Shown here: one piece after another, positions 63,912-64,000 of the stretch
Layout: each line of letters starts with the position of its first letter
Position numbering within the stretch: position 1 is the first letter of the stretch
Source: Hypomyces perniciosus
Lineage: Eukaryota > Ascomycota > Sordariomycetes > Hypocreales > Hypocreaceae
DNA: 64,000 nucleotides
Direction: 5' to 3'
Assembly: GCA_008477525.1 (NCBI GenBank)
Contig: SPDT01000006.1
Span: forward strand, 4,615,501 to 4,679,500
Program-made: the position numbers and the translations under genes
Notes under the pieces: model-generated
Seen by the model: the letters and a program-made list of their open reading frames with translations, nothing else
Databases searched by the model: none
What the model was told of the DNA's origin: nothing

Positions 63912-64000
63912 TGTTATGAATTCACTTATTATATAAAGAGTCTAAGAGGGAAGAAATGCAAGGCGAAGTATGAGAGGTCGATCGATGGTTGTGCCGGACG

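Overview
This is a filamentous ascomycete nuclear contig. The genes have short spliceosomal introns (mostly 45-125 bp, with GTRNGT-type donors and CTRAC-like branch sites), there are no operons or Shine-Dalgarno sites, and many proteins belong to families typical of Pezizomycotina. The eIF3a N-terminus, the G-gamma protein and the 308-residue PP1 (ending FGRR) look most like Sordariomycetes, possibly Hypocreales. That placement is my inference from remembered family sequences, not from a search.

I reconstructed seventeen protein-coding genes, most by joining exons at canonical splice sites that keep the reading frame. In order they are: eIF3a (-), an RS-rich Hub1/UBL5-like protein (+), G-protein gamma subunit (+), a SelW/Rdx-type CxxC protein (+), PP1 catalytic subunit (-), an Nto1/BRPF-type PHD protein (-), a leucine-rich-repeat protein (-), a DHA1-type MFS transporter (+), a secreted type-B carboxylesterase (+), a mitochondrial two-span membrane protein (-), pyruvate dehydrogenase protein X (+), a Zn2Cys6 regulator (+), an OPT oligopeptide transporter (-), mitochondrial beta-ketoacyl-ACP synthase (+), the cytochrome bc1 chaperone Cbp3 (+), dihydrofolate reductase (-), a GST-kappa/DsbA-like protein (-), a short-chain dehydrogenase (+), and the ATAD2/Yta7-type chromatin AAA ATPase (-). 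That is nineteen entries; the first seven and the last eight sit in two gene-dense, largely housekeeping blocks.

Layout: 1-24 kb is housekeeping (translation, splicing modifier, signalling, chromatin). About 23.7-36.6 kb is accessory: a 9.1-kb stretch with no convincing gene, then a transporter, an AT-rich segment with a solo LTR-like element, and a secreted esterase. From 38.5 to 41.4 kb and 52 to 55 kb lie several mitochondrial functions (pdx1, a TMEM-like protein, cem1, cbp3). The regulator and OPT transporter at 45-51 kb are convergent neighbours. 55-64 kb returns to housekeeping plus a divergent GST-kappa/SDR pair.

No biosynthetic gene cluster, CRISPR array or rRNA gene was seen. The most interesting signals are: a retainable last intron in the PP1 gene that would append a mammalian-like T-P tail; a Pol III-type unit (A box, B box, hairpin and T7) of about 290 bp in the gene-poor zone; an RS-domain/Hub1 fusion lacking the usual C-terminal tyrosines; and a short motif, TACTCCGTA/TACGGAGTA, dispersed through the intergenic DNA.
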